From Flavobacteriales bacterium UBA2104 (GTDB lineage Bacteria > Bacteroidota > Bacteroidia > Flavobacteriales_D > Crocinitomicaceae), in the NCBI GenBank assembly GCA_002331485.1, contig DCYS01000002.1:62001-126000 (forward strand): a stretch of DNA of 64,000 nt, written 5' to 3'. The translations under genes and the position numbers were made by a program. Positions within the stretch are counted from its first letter, which is position 1, and every line of letters begins with the position of its first letter. Of this stretch, positions 26,378 to 34,949 are shown one piece after another. The notes beneath the pieces were generated by a model. It saw only the letters and a program-made list of their open reading frames with translations, searched no databases and was not told where the DNA came from.

Positions 26378-27661
26378 CTATTGAATAGCTGATTTAAGAA
26401 TCTGACCAAATCGATAAACATCCTCATAAGAGTTATATAGAGGAGCCGGTGCGATTCGAATAACATTCGGTTCTCTCCAGTCGGCAACAACTCCTGCCTT
26501 CGCCATTGCATCAAAAAGCGCTTTACCTTGACCATGAGCTAGGATAGATAACTGTGCACCTCTTCTATGCTGTTCTTTAGGAGTTATGATCTCGAAGTCG
26601 GCTTTGTCAGATGACGCAGATATTTCAGTGATGACAAATTCCAAGTAAGCAGTGATATTGTCTCTTTTTTTGAAGATAGCTTCCATTCCTACTTCTTCGA
26701 AAATATCCAATGCGGCATTATGAGCAGCCATTCCTAAAACGGGAGCATTACTCAATTGCCATCCTTCTGCACCCTCAATCGGATGGAATCCAGGTTTCAT
26801 TTGGAAACGCTCAGCTTTATTATGACCCCACCAGCCAGCAAAACGAGGTAGATCTTCATTTTTTGCATGTTTTTCATGAACAAACAATCCAGAAACTCCT
26901 CCAGGGCTTGAGTTCAGGTATTTATACGAACACCAGGCAGCAAAGTCTACACCCCAATCATGAAGGGCAAGTTCCACATTACCTGCTGCGTGAGCAAGAT
27001 CCCAGCCTACTATCGCTCCAGCATCATGACCTGCTTTTGTTATCTTTTCCATATCAAAGCGCTGACCGGTATAATAATTTACCCCACCGATCATAACCAG
27101 CGCTAATTCATCAGCATGCTCTGCTATCATGGAAGTGATATCTTCTTCTCTCAGGTTATGCTCTCCTTCTCTTGGAAAGACTTCAATTATAGCATCAGAT
27201 GGTTCAAAACCGTGAAATTTAGCTTGTGATTCTAAAGCGTATTGGTCAGAGGGAAAAGCTTTTCCTTCACACAGAATCTTATATCTAGATTTTGTTGGTC
27301 TATAAAAGGAAACCATCAATAGATGAAGGTTTGTTGTTAGTGAGTGCGTTACAACAACCTCCTTGTCTTTTGCTCCAACAACTTTAGCAATTTTTGGAGT
27401 CAGCAGCTCATGATAAGAAAACCACGGGTTTTTTGCATCAAAGTGTCCCTCAACTCCCCATTTCGCCCAATCATCGAGTTCTTGTTGAATATATTTCTTA
27501 ACTGTTTTCGGTTGTAACCCTAAAGAGTTTCCTGTGAAATAAACTACTTCATTATCATGAAAACTAGGGAAAAAGAATTGATCTCTATATTTGCTTAAAG
27601 GATCATTTTGATCCTTAGTTCGTGCGAATTCCAAAGTGTTATCAAAAGACATAAGACTCAT
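26378..27661 (-). CDS. kynU: kynureninase
   Basis: A 427-residue PLP-dependent enzyme that cleaves kynurenine to anthranilate and alanine, or 3-hydroxykynurenine to 3-hydroxyanthranilate, in tryptophan breakdown or NAD synthesis. The PLP lysine is Lys247 in WCSYKYLNSSPGG. Other family blocks are FTGNSLGLQPK near residue 40, GWDLAHAAGNVEL around residue 218 and GWWGHNKAERF around 275. The length is normal. Two possible starts lie three codons apart (MSLMSFDN). No other kynurenine-pathway gene is in the window, so the partner genes must be elsewhere. Confidence 0.95.
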   Translation of the reverse strand: MSLMSFDNTLEFARTKDQNDPLSKYRDQFFFPSFHDNEVVYFTGNSLGLQPKTVKKYIQQELDDWAKWGVEGHFDAKNPWFSYHELLTPKIAKVVGAKDKEVVVTHSLTTNLHLLMVSFYRPTKSRYKILCEGKAFPSDQYALESQAKFHGFEPSDAIIEVFPREGEHNLREEDITSMIAEHADELALVMIGGVNYYTGQRFDMEKITKAGHDAGAIVGWDLAHAAGNVELALHDWGVDFAAWCSYKYLNSSPGGVSGLFVHEKHAKNEDLPRFAGWWGHNKAERFQMKPGFHPIEGAEGWQLSNAPVLGMAAHNAALDIFEEVGMEAIFKKRDNITAYLEFVITEISASSDKADFEIITPKEQHRRGAQLSILAHGQGKALFDAMAKAGVVADWREPNVIRIAPAPLYNSYEDVYRFGQILKSAIQ

Positions 27662-27735
27662 TATTTGTGCGGCCTCGAAGTTAAGAAATTCTTTGTCTAT
27701 TGAGGTTTTTCAAAATGGGATTTTAATTTTTTTCA

Positions 27736-27766
27736 TTGGCTATACAACTAATTCTTAGTAATTTTC
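27736..27766 (+). promoter_or_regulatory. putative promoter (TTG-N20-TAATTTTC)
   Basis: TTG at 27736-27738, a 20-nt spacer and TAATTTTC at 27759-27766 (one mismatch from TAnnTTTG) lie 33 nt before the ATG at 27800. The spacing is ideal. Confidence 0.45.
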
Positions 27767-27799
27767 GTCCTTCAATCACACAAACGAAAACATTTTAAA

Positions 27800-29608
27800 A
27801 TGAACTTACTACACAAGCTATCTGTGATAATCTTTCTAATTACTTTTTCAGTTCCAAGTTTTGCCTCTCATATTGTGGGTGGTGAAATTTACTACGACAC
27901 TATCGGTACTGATGCTAACGGTGATATGCAGTACAACCTTTATTTTGAACTTTTTAGAGATTGTGCCGGGATAGACTTTCCAGGTGAAGGGACAACAAGT
28001 GCACCATTTAACTATACGATCTTTGATGAAAATGGTAATGTTATAGCTAATGCTGATATTCCATTTAATGGTTCAACCGAATTGCCATTGGTATATGATG
28101 ATCCTTGTGTGGAGCCACCAAACGATGTGTGTATAGAAAGTGCTATTTATCAGGGTACTGTTATTCTACCGATTATCGCAGGAGACTACATTATATCTTA
28201 TCAGGTAGGAAATTGGTCTGGTTCTTATGTAAACTTTACCGATCCATCCTTATTAGGCATGACAATTACTGCTACGATTCCAGGGACAAACTCGGTTTCT
28301 GTACCTAATAACTCTCCCCGATTTGCTGATTATCCGCAAATCGTATTTTGTTTGAACAATGAGTTGACTATCCCTTCAAATATGATTGAAGAAGATGGAG
28401 ATAGCTTAGCGTTTAAGCTATGTGACCCTTTACAGTATGATGATACGGGAAGCGGCTTGAATCCAGATCCTGAAGACCCACCACCTTATACCTCAATCCC
28501 ATGGGAACCAGGGTTTTCAGCAACACAGCCATTTGAAAATGGTTCTCCTACTAATATTGACCCGATCACAGGGGACTTTTCTGTAACACCTAGTATGTTG
28601 GGTAATTTTGTTGCTCGAATATGTGTTGAGGAGTGGAGAGATGGAATCTTGATAAATACTCACTCGAGAACTTTTGGGTATACAATTGTAGAATGTGAAA
28701 CAGAACCTTCTTTCGAAGTTAGTGTTCTCGGTGGTGGAGATATTATTGAAGGATGTGGAGGTTTCCAATTCCTTATTGAAAGAAATGATACTGTTGGAGA
28801 TGTTGAGCTTTACGTTGAAACATCTGGAGATGCTGTCATGGGTTACAACTACAATAACCTTGATGATACGATAGTGATTCCAGAAGGCGTTACGAATGAT
28901 ACTATTGACGTAACAACTATTTATCAGGACGATGTTGAAGGTAATCTTAATGGCACTGTCTACATTCTCTATGAAAACCCTTGTACTGGATTATTAGACA
29001 CAGCATCAACTTCCTTTGTTATTTTGGATTATATTGAAATGGAACTGGTCATTGAGGACAGTATTAATATTTGTGCTGAAACAGGAGACCAGTATCTTCT
29101 GACACCGACCTCATTTACGGGAGGAGTAGCTCCGTATTATTTTGACTGGGGTAACAACATACAGCCCTATCCGAATAACGACACCATTATCATTGATGCA
29201 ACGATTCTTGAGGATAATTACAATCCATACAATGTATCGATCACCGATGCCTGTGGGTTTGAAATATCAAGTCCGACCATTGATGTTTATGAGCAGTGTA
29301 GAGTAGTTGTTCCCAACATTATCACTCCAAATGGAGATAACGTAAATGATTTGTTCATTATTCGAAATAATAGCGACTACGATAAAATAAGTTTACAGAT
29401 CTATAACCGATGGGGTAACTTGATCTATGAAAGCGACGATTATCAGGACGACTGGGATGGTACTGACCTTAAAGGGAACCCTGTGATCGAAGGTGTATAT
29501 TTCTACACTGCAACTCCTTCAGGAGTTAAGTATACTTATCGAGAAGGTGATGAAGAAAACCCATATTTGATGCATGGTTACGTGCATGTAGTTAGAGGGA
29601 AAGAATAG
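27800..29608 (+). CDS. large secreted protein with gliding-motility C-terminal (T9SS type B) domain
   Basis: A 602-residue exported protein. A signal peptide ends at about residue 23 (SFAS), followed by SHIVGGEIYYD, an N-terminal block common to large Bacteroidota surface proteins. The middle is a chain of beta-rich segments containing many Asp and Asn. The last 90 residues carry the gliding motility-associated C-terminal domain: VPNIITPNGDNVNDLF, YNRWGNLIYES, WDGTDLKGNPV and GVYFYTAT. That domain directs type B export through the T9SS and surface display. No enzymatic motif is visible, so an adhesive or structural role is an inference. A perfect palindromic terminator follows. Confidence 0.87.
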   Translation: MNLLHKLSVIIFLITFSVPSFASHIVGGEIYYDTIGTDANGDMQYNLYFELFRDCAGIDFPGEGTTSAPFNYTIFDENGNVIANADIPFNGSTELPLVYDDPCVEPPNDVCIESAIYQGTVILPIIAGDYIISYQVGNWSGSYVNFTDPSLLGMTITATIPGTNSVSVPNNSPRFADYPQIVFCLNNELTIPSNMIEEDGDSLAFKLCDPLQYDDTGSGLNPDPEDPPPYTSIPWEPGFSATQPFENGSPTNIDPITGDFSVTPSMLGNFVARICVEEWRDGILINTHSRTFGYTIVECETEPSFEVSVLGGGDIIEGCGGFQFLIERNDTVGDVELYVETSGDAVMGYNYNNLDDTIVIPEGVTNDTIDVTTIYQDDVEGNLNGTVYILYENPCTGLLDTASTSFVILDYIEMELVIEDSINICAETGDQYLLTPTSFTGGVAPYYFDWGNNIQPYPNNDTIIIDATILEDNYNPYNVSITDACGFEISSPTIDVYEQCRVVVPNIITPNGDNVNDLFIIRNNSDYDKISLQIYNRWGNLIYESDDYQDDWDGTDLKGNPVIEGVYFYTATPSGVKYTYREGDEENPYLMHGYVHVVRGKE

Positions 29609-29627
29609 TTAGGAAATAAATAGAATA

Positions 29628-29661
29628 AAAAAAGCCCATCAAAATTTTGATGGGCTTTTTT
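29628..29661. terminator. bidirectional terminator, 34-bp perfect palindrome
   Basis: The centre is AAAATTTT, flanked by GCCCATC/GATGGGC and then by A-run and T-run, so an intrinsic terminator with a U-tract is formed in both directions. It separates the convergent T9SS type B gene and the LamG gene. Confidence 0.9.
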
Positions 29662-29677
29662 AGTTTAAGACGTACTA

Positions 29678-30670
29678 TTAGTTTTTAATAACCTTTATCG
29701 TTCTGCTTTTATTTCCCTCAAAAATCTTCAAAAAGTATACGCCCGAGTTAAGCGAGGATACATCGATAGACTGATTTGATGTTGTGATACCTTTTGATAA
29801 TAATTTCCCAGAAATATCGAGAATTGAATAATTAATTTGATCAAGAGTAGACTCAACAAATATTTGATTTGTAAATGGATTTGGGTGTACACTTACCTCT
29901 GAATTCATAGTTTCATCGTTTAGATCTGCTGTAGATGGATCGAAATTATACAATTGAGTAACTTCTTGTGGGGTTAGTGATCTATTGTAGAATCGCACTT
30001 CATCTAGAAGTCCTTTAAACTCTCTTGTAGTTTCATTAGCTTTTAAAGATCCACCTAAAGCCCAGAAGAAGTTTTGTTCAGCTGGATTGGAAGAAATATT
30101 CGAGTCAACTTGTGAACCATTGATATATAATGATGTTGTTCCTGCATTTTGAACAAATGTAACGAAGTACCACTGATTTGTTTGAATAACTGACGATTCT
30201 AGATCGTATTCGAGAGTAAGACCGTTTGTCACTGATCTACCACCAATCTGTAGCGTGTTATTCGGATCTTTTCTGATTACAAATTCGATACCTCCGGCCT
30301 CATCACCATTGAGATCGCGTCTCGAGGAAAGTATAACCATAGGTTGTGTTAAGTTGTAATCATTGAGATTAAACCAAAAAGAGATGGTTAGATCGTTGCT
30401 AAAATCTACGATCTCATTATCAATCACACCTCTACTTATTGTAGCGGTTGGCCCACCATCGTTACCATCAAAGACGATTGATTTTCCTGCTCCACCAATG
30501 CCAGTTGTGTATGTTACTTCTGTTGATACTCCGTGATTCGTTCCAACAACATCTTGAATGCTGTCTTGATCAAAGGTGTATTTTGCTTCAAGTCCGTTCG
30601 TAACATCTTGAGCATTTAAGGCTGTTAAACAAGTTAGTAAAGATCCTAAAAAAAGTAGTTGTTTTTTCAT
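29678..30670 (-). CDS. secreted LamG-domain protein with T9SS type A sorting domain
   Basis: A 330-residue exported protein from the start MKKQLLFLGSLLTCLTALNAQ, a standard signal peptide. Six more codons are possible from 30688, but a -7-like box (CATATTTG at 30693-30686) overlaps them. Residues about 25-235 form a LamG/concanavalin-like jelly roll (LTISFWFNLND, WYFVTFVQNAGTTSLYING, LLDEVRFYNRSLTPQEV). The C-terminal 75 residues, VHPNPFTNQIFVEST to SRTIKVIKN, are a type A sorting domain for the T9SS. Such proteins bind polysaccharide or act as adhesins; no catalytic residues are visible here. The upstream region holds an exact 11-bp direct repeat. Confidence 0.87.
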   Translation of the reverse strand: MKKQLLFLGSLLTCLTALNAQDVTNGLEAKYTFDQDSIQDVVGTNHGVSTEVTYTTGIGGAGKSIVFDGNDGGPTATISRGVIDNEIVDFSNDLTISFWFNLNDYNLTQPMVILSSRRDLNGDEAGGIEFVIRKDPNNTLQIGGRSVTNGLTLEYDLESSVIQTNQWYFVTFVQNAGTTSLYINGSQVDSNISSNPAEQNFFWALGGSLKANETTREFKGLLDEVRFYNRSLTPQEVTQLYNFDPSTADLNDETMNSEVSVHPNPFTNQIFVESTLDQINYSILDISGKLLSKGITTSNQSIDVSSLNSGVYFLKIFEGNKSRTIKVIKN

Positions 30671-30716
30671 AATTATAATTTTTGACAAATATGATCATGA
30701 AAATCAGAGGATTGTA

Positions 30717-30747
30717 GAATTCTTTCTGAGGTAAGTGAATTCTTTCT
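30717..30747. repeat. two exact copies of GAATTCTTTCT, 20 bp apart
   Basis: Copies at 30717-30727 and 30737-30747 are identical and begin 20 bp apart, about two helical turns. They lie between the divergent LamG gene and hemL, upstream of both, and could be a two-site regulator target; chance is also possible. Confidence 0.4.
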
Positions 30748-30833
30748 AAACGTTAGTAATGGATGATATAGCTACCTGTGATGTTATCTTTAAAGAACTT
30801 TTGGTTTATAACTAAGAATAAATCAACGAACAA

Positions 30834-30864
30834 TTGAACAACTAGCTTACTATAGTTATTTTTG
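30834..30864 (+). promoter_or_regulatory. promoter of hemL (TTG-N20-TATTTTTG)
   Basis: TTG at 30834-30836, a 20-nt spacer and the exact box TATTTTTG at 30857-30864 lie 20 nt before the hemL ATG. This is one of the best promoter matches in the window. Confidence 0.65.
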
Positions 30865-30884
30865 CAAGAAACAAACGAATTCTC

Positions 30885-32174
30885 ATGGAAAGAAAGCGAT
30901 CAGAAGAATTATATAATGAAGCACTAAATTATTTCCCAGGTGGAGTCAACTCTCCCGTAAGAGCTTTCAAAGCTGTTGAAGGAGCACCACTTTTCATAAA
31001 AAAGGGTCAAGGTCCTCATATATGGGATGAAGACGGGAATAAATTCATTGATTTCTGCTGTAGTTTCGGACCGCTTATTTTAGGGCATAATCATCCAGAT
31101 GTACATGAAAATATAACAGAGAATCTTCAAAACGGAACGAGCTTTGGCGCTCCAACCAAACTTGAAAATGAATTAGCAGATATTATTTTATCAAGAAACC
31201 CATTCATTGATAAGATTCGCTTTGTAAGTTCGGGAACTGAAGCTGTAATGTCAGGTATTCGTTTGGCTCGAGGTTATACTGGTAAGAATAAAGTCATCAA
31301 GTTTGAAGGATGCTACCATGGTCATGTAGATTCACTTCTCGTAAAAGCTGGATCTGGACTTGCAACATTTGGTGAGAGTTCAAGTGCAGGAGTTCCGGAT
31401 AATGTTGCAGCTGATACGATCGTTATTCCACTGAATGATGAGCAGGCTTTAGAAGCTTGTTTTGAAAAGTATAAAGATGAATTGGCTTGTGCGATTATCG
31501 AGCCGATCCCGGCAAACAACGGACTTCTATTGCAGGAAAAGTCATTTTTGCTAAAGCTGAGAGAGTTATGTACAGCTAATGGAGTATTGCTTTTCTTTGA
31601 TGAGGTGATATCAGGATTCAGAGTAGCTTTTTCCGGTGCCGCTGAATATTATGATATCGCCCCTGATATTGTTTCCTATGGAAAAATCATTGGAGGAGGT
31701 CTTCCGGTGGGTGCGTATGGAGCAAAAGAACATATCATGAAAAGCGTATCTCCAGATGGACCAGTATATCAAGCGGGTACTTTAAGTGGGAATCCAGTAG
31801 CAATGTCTGCTGGAATTGCTCAATTATCAGTTTGCTCTCAAAAAGGATTTTACGAAGATCAGGAGGAGCGTACAAAAATGATGGTAGACCATATTAATTC
31901 ACACGCTTCTGAAAAGGGATATGATTTTGAGATCTTCACGGTTGGATCTATTTTCTGGCTTGCATTCTCAGATAAAGATGCAATCCGTAGAGCAGATGAG
32001 ATCGGATCAGATATGACTCCATTTAAGATGCTTCACAAAGCATTACTAGAAAGAGGTGTGTACGTTGGTCCAAGTGGATATGAAGTAGGTTTTGTCTCTC
32101 TTGTTCATTCAGAAGAAATATTGAAAGAAGCTTCTGAAAAATTCTGTGATGCGTTAGATGAGATTTTCGCTTAA
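30885..32174 (+). CDS. hemL: glutamate-1-semialdehyde 2,1-aminomutase
   Basis: A 429-residue PLP enzyme that converts glutamate-1-semialdehyde to 5-aminolevulinate, the first committed precursor of haem in the C5 pathway. FPGGVNSPVRAF near the N-terminus is the family signature; FVSSGTEAVMSGIRLARG binds the cofactor; Lys267 in SYGKIIGGGLPVGAYG is the Schiff-base lysine. Length and motifs are normal. It has its own strong promoter and is followed by the promoter and TPP riboswitch of the next gene, so it appears monocistronic. The haem made would supply the cytochrome subunit encoded by sdhC (pathway link only). Confidence 0.96.
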   Translation: MERKRSEELYNEALNYFPGGVNSPVRAFKAVEGAPLFIKKGQGPHIWDEDGNKFIDFCCSFGPLILGHNHPDVHENITENLQNGTSFGAPTKLENELADIILSRNPFIDKIRFVSSGTEAVMSGIRLARGYTGKNKVIKFEGCYHGHVDSLLVKAGSGLATFGESSSAGVPDNVAADTIVIPLNDEQALEACFEKYKDELACAIIEPIPANNGLLLQEKSFLLKLRELCTANGVLLFFDEVISGFRVAFSGAAEYYDIAPDIVSYGKIIGGGLPVGAYGAKEHIMKSVSPDGPVYQAGTLSGNPVAMSAGIAQLSVCSQKGFYEDQEERTKMMVDHINSHASEKGYDFEIFTVGSIFWLAFSDKDAIRRADEIGSDMTPFKMLHKALLERGVYVGPSGYEVGFVSLVHSEEILKEASEKFCDALDEIFA

Positions 32175-32245
32175 TTAAATCGTTGAATTCAAGCGATTAG
32201 TGTTGATCTGTTTACAAAAAATCTACTTCTTTTAGCAGGTCATTC

Positions 32246-32275
32246 TTGCTATTTAAAATATTCAATATACATTTG
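32246..32275 (+). promoter_or_regulatory. promoter of the TPP-riboswitch transcript (TTG-N19-TACATTTG)
   Basis: TTG at 32246-32248, a 19-nt spacer and the exact box TACATTTG at 32268-32275. Transcription would start about 5-7 nt further on, right at the first base of the riboswitch P1 stem (32280). The coincidence supports both assignments. Confidence 0.7.
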
Positions 32276-32279
32276 CGGC

Positions 32280-32368
32280 GTCTCTAAGGGGTGTCCCGAT
32301 ATTATAATTGGGACTGAGATTATACCCATTGAACCGGATCAGGTTTGTACCTGCGGCGGGAAGATGAC
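32280..32368 (+). promoter_or_regulatory. TPP riboswitch (THI element)
   Basis: The conserved THI-box core is plain: GGGGTGTCCC, then GGACTGAGATTATACCC, then GAACCGGATCAGGTTTGTAC and CTGCGGCGGGAAGATGA. P1 can form from GTCTCT (32280-32285) and AGATGAC (32362-32368), P2 from GGGG with ACCC, P3 from GTCCC with GGGAC, and the pyrophosphate-sensor arm ends in the conserved GGGAA. TPP riboswitches switch off thiamin synthesis or uptake genes when thiamin diphosphate is plentiful. It lies 73 nt upstream of a TonB-dependent receptor. The expression platform between 32369 and 32441 holds two hairpins, described separately. Confidence 0.95.
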
Positions 32369-32378
32369 TAAAATAGTG

Positions 32379-32440
32379 TTAATTCTAATTAATTATTAAT
32401 CCGAGAATTAGCCCCTTGTTCTTGTAAAAAGTTTACAAGA
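32379..32440 (+). promoter_or_regulatory. candidate expression platform of the TPP riboswitch, two hairpins
   Basis: Hairpin 1 pairs TTAATTCT (32379-32386) with AGAATTAG (32404-32411). Hairpin 2 is a perfect 9-bp stem, TCTTGTAAA (32420-32428) with TTTACAAGA (32432-32440), loop AAG, ending one base before the ATG at 32442. Between them CCCCTT (32412-32417) is exactly complementary to AAGGGG (32286-32291) in the aptamer's P2 strand, so an alternative fold is possible. No T-run follows, so control of translation seems more likely than termination (inference). Confidence 0.5.
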
Positions 32441-32441
32441 C

Positions 32442-34898
32442 ATGAAAACAAATGGTTTATTGGCGCTCACAGCGGCCTTGATGCTGTCTTTAGGCCTTCA
32501 TGGTCAATCAAAAATTTCAGGTGAAGTTACCAATGAGGAAGGTGAAGTCCTTGTTGGAGCTGTAGTTAAGTTGATGGATTCCAAGTTAGGAGCCGTTGCC
32601 GATCGAAGAGGTAAATATGCGATTCAAAATCTGGAAAACGGAGAATACACCTTGCGCGCTTCATTTTTCGGTTATCAGGAATCAGTTCGAACGGTTAAGA
32701 TCAACAATTCTGATGAACAAGTTAATTTTATTCTTAGTTCCACCTTTTTCATGCAGGAAGGTGTTGAAGTGTATGGTATTCGTGCAGATGAAAAAACGCC
32801 GACCACATACACTAATATCGATGAAGAAGATATCGAAAAGCTAAATTACGGTCAGGATCTTCCTTTCCTTCTTCAGTCAACTCCTTCGACAGTTGTAACT
32901 TCAGATGCTGGAGCTGGTGTTGGATACACCGGAGTTAGGATACGTGGTGTAGATCCAACCCGTACTAACGTTACAGTCAATGGAATTCCACTCAATGATT
33001 CTGAATCACATGGTGTTTTTTGGGTGAATATGCCCGATTTTGCATCATCTGTTGAGAGCATGCAGGTTCAACGAGGTGTTGGAACATCCTCAAATGGTTC
33101 TGCTGCGTTTGGCGCGAGCATAAATGTAAGTACTAATCAGATCAATAAAGAGCCATATGCAGAGATCGATAATTCTGGAGGATCATTCAATACGCTTAGA
33201 AACTCTGTCAGAGCAGGAACAGGATTGATCAACAATAAGTTTACGGTTGATGCGCGTCTCTCTCGAATTGTTTCAGATGGATACATAGATCGCGCTAGTT
33301 CTAACTTAAGATCATTCTATTTGTCAGGAGCTTATCATGGAGAAAAGTCAACACTTCGATTGAATGTCTTCAGTGGAAAAGAAAAAACTTACCAGGCTTG
33401 GTATGGAACACCAGAAAGCCGAATAGATGGAGATTTTGATGCAATGCAAGACTATATCGCAAGAAACTATTTGAGTTCTGCAGATTCAGCGAATCTCATT
33501 AATTCTGGGCGAACTTATAATTTTTATACATACGAGAATGAGACAGATAATTATCAGCAGGATCACTACCAACTGCATTTTGCGCATCAGTTTTCACGAA
33601 AGTTAAATATGAAATTAGCTGGTCATTATACTTATGGCCGTGGATATTATGAACAGTATCGTCGTGGAGATGATTTTTCAACTTATGGTTATGACCCAAT
33701 TGTGATTGATGGAGACACAACATCCAGTATGGATTTGATCAGAAGAAGATGGCTAGACAATCATTTCTATGGAGGTGTGTTCAGTTTCAACTATAATAGC
33801 CTAAATGGTTTGGAAGTCAATTTTGGAGGGGCAGCTAATGCATACGACGGTGATCATTTTGGAGAAGTTATATGGGCTGAGTATATGCCAGACAACGAAA
33901 AAGGAGATCGTTATTATGACAACAATGCGTTTAAAGTTGATGCAAACAGTTATTTAAAAGCTACTTACCAGTGGAATAAACTTACTTTCTTCGGTGATGT
34001 TCAGTTTCGCTATATCGAATATTCATTTTTGGGATTGGATGACGTGAGTGGAACGATCGTAGACCAACGATTTGTAGTAGACTATAATTTCCTAAATCCA
34101 AAAGCCGGTTTATCATACAAGATCAATGACAATCAGTCTGTGTATGCTTCATATGCAGTTGCGAATCGTGAGCCAGTAAGGAGAGATTTTCGAGAGAATA
34201 CACCGGAGGACTTCCCTTCTCACGAAACGTTATATAACCTGGAAGCAGGATATCGATTAAAATCAAATAAAGTCTTTTTGAATGCCAATATTTATCATAT
34301 GCAGTATGATAATCAGTTGGTACTTACCGGTCAGATCAATGATGTTGGTGGATATACAAGGACTAATGTTGAGGATAGCTATAGAATGGGTGTCGAGCTG
34401 GAAGGAGGTTATCAAATCTTTGAAAAGCTGGGGGTAACTGGAAATTTAACGTTGAGCCAGAATAAAATACCAACCTTCACTGAATATGTCGACAATTATG
34501 ATGTTGGAGGACAGGATGAGATCGTTCATGAGAACACTGATCTTGCATTTTCTCCTTCGGTCATTGGAGGATTGAATATTAACTACATGCCTATCGACGG
34601 ATTGAGAGTGTCAATGATGAATAAATATGTAGGAAAACAATATTTAGACAATACGTCAAATGAAGATCGAGTTATTGATGCTTATTTCATTTCTCATTTC
34701 GATGTTTCATATACGCTTAAAGACGTATTATTCAAAGAAATGACGTTTGGAGTTCGTGTGAATAACGCTTTTGACGAGCTCTATGAGAACAACGGATATA
34801 CATTTGGGTATATCCTTGGTGGACAACGTATTCAAGAGAATTTCTATTATCCTCAAGCTGGAAGAAATTTCCTTTTAAGATTACTTATAAAATTATAA
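32442..34898 (+). CDS. TonB-dependent outer-membrane receptor under TPP control, probably for thiamin or a precursor
   Basis: An 818-residue protein. A signal peptide ends at about residue 21 (LHGQ). Residues 22-110 are a carboxypeptidase-regulatory-like domain (ISGEVTNEEGEVLVGAVV). The plug domain follows at about 120-235 (VGYTGVRIRGVDPTRTNVTVNG, YGSSNGSAAFGASINV-like), and the remainder is a 22-strand barrel ending in YYPQAGRNFLLRLLIKL. TonB-dependent receptors pull scarce nutrients across the outer membrane using energy from TonB. The upstream TPP riboswitch is the main functional clue: receptors in this position have been predicted for thiamin uptake in Bacteroidota. No thiamin synthesis or inner-membrane transport gene is adjacent. 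Confidence 0.9.
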   Translation: MKTNGLLALTAALMLSLGLHGQSKISGEVTNEEGEVLVGAVVKLMDSKLGAVADRRGKYAIQNLENGEYTLRASFFGYQESVRTVKINNSDEQVNFILSSTFFMQEGVEVYGIRADEKTPTTYTNIDEEDIEKLNYGQDLPFLLQSTPSTVVTSDAGAGVGYTGVRIRGVDPTRTNVTVNGIPLNDSESHGVFWVNMPDFASSVESMQVQRGVGTSSNGSAAFGASINVSTNQINKEPYAEIDNSGGSFNTLRNSVRAGTGLINNKFTVDARLSRIVSDGYIDRASSNLRSFYLSGAYHGEKSTLRLNVFSGKEKTYQAWYGTPESRIDGDFDAMQDYIARNYLSSADSANLINSGRTYNFYTYENETDNYQQDHYQLHFAHQFSRKLNMKLAGHYTYGRGYYEQYRRGDDFSTYGYDPIVIDGDTTSSMDLIRRRWLDNHFYGGVFSFNYNSLNGLEVNFGGAANAYDGDHFGEVIWAEYMPDNEKGDRYYDNNAFKVDANSYLKATYQWNKLTFFGDVQFRYIEYSFLGLDDVSGTIVDQRFVVDYNFLNPKAGLSYKINDNQSVYASYAVANREPVRRDFRENTPEDFPSHETLYNLEAGYRLKSNKVFLNANIYHMQYDNQLVLTGQINDVGGYTRTNVEDSYRMGVELEGGYQIFEKLGVTGNLTLSQNKIPTFTEYVDNYDVGGQDEIVHENTDLAFSPSVIGGLNINYMPIDGLRVSMMNKYVGKQYLDNTSNEDRVIDAYFISHFDVSYTLKDVLFKEMTFGVRVNNAFDELYENNGYTFGYILGGQRIQENFYYPQAGRNFLLRLLIKL

Positions 34899-34918
34899 CC
34901 GCTGATATAAATCAATTG

Positions 34919-34949
34919 AAGGGAGGATCTAAATAGCCTCCCTTTTTTT
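34919..34949 (+). terminator. intrinsic terminator after the TonB-dependent receptor
   Basis: The perfect stem AAGGGAGG/CCTCCCTT with a 10-nt loop is followed by a run of T, 20 nt after the receptor stop. It overlaps the stop end of the convergent hemerythrin-like gene. Confidence 0.85.
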
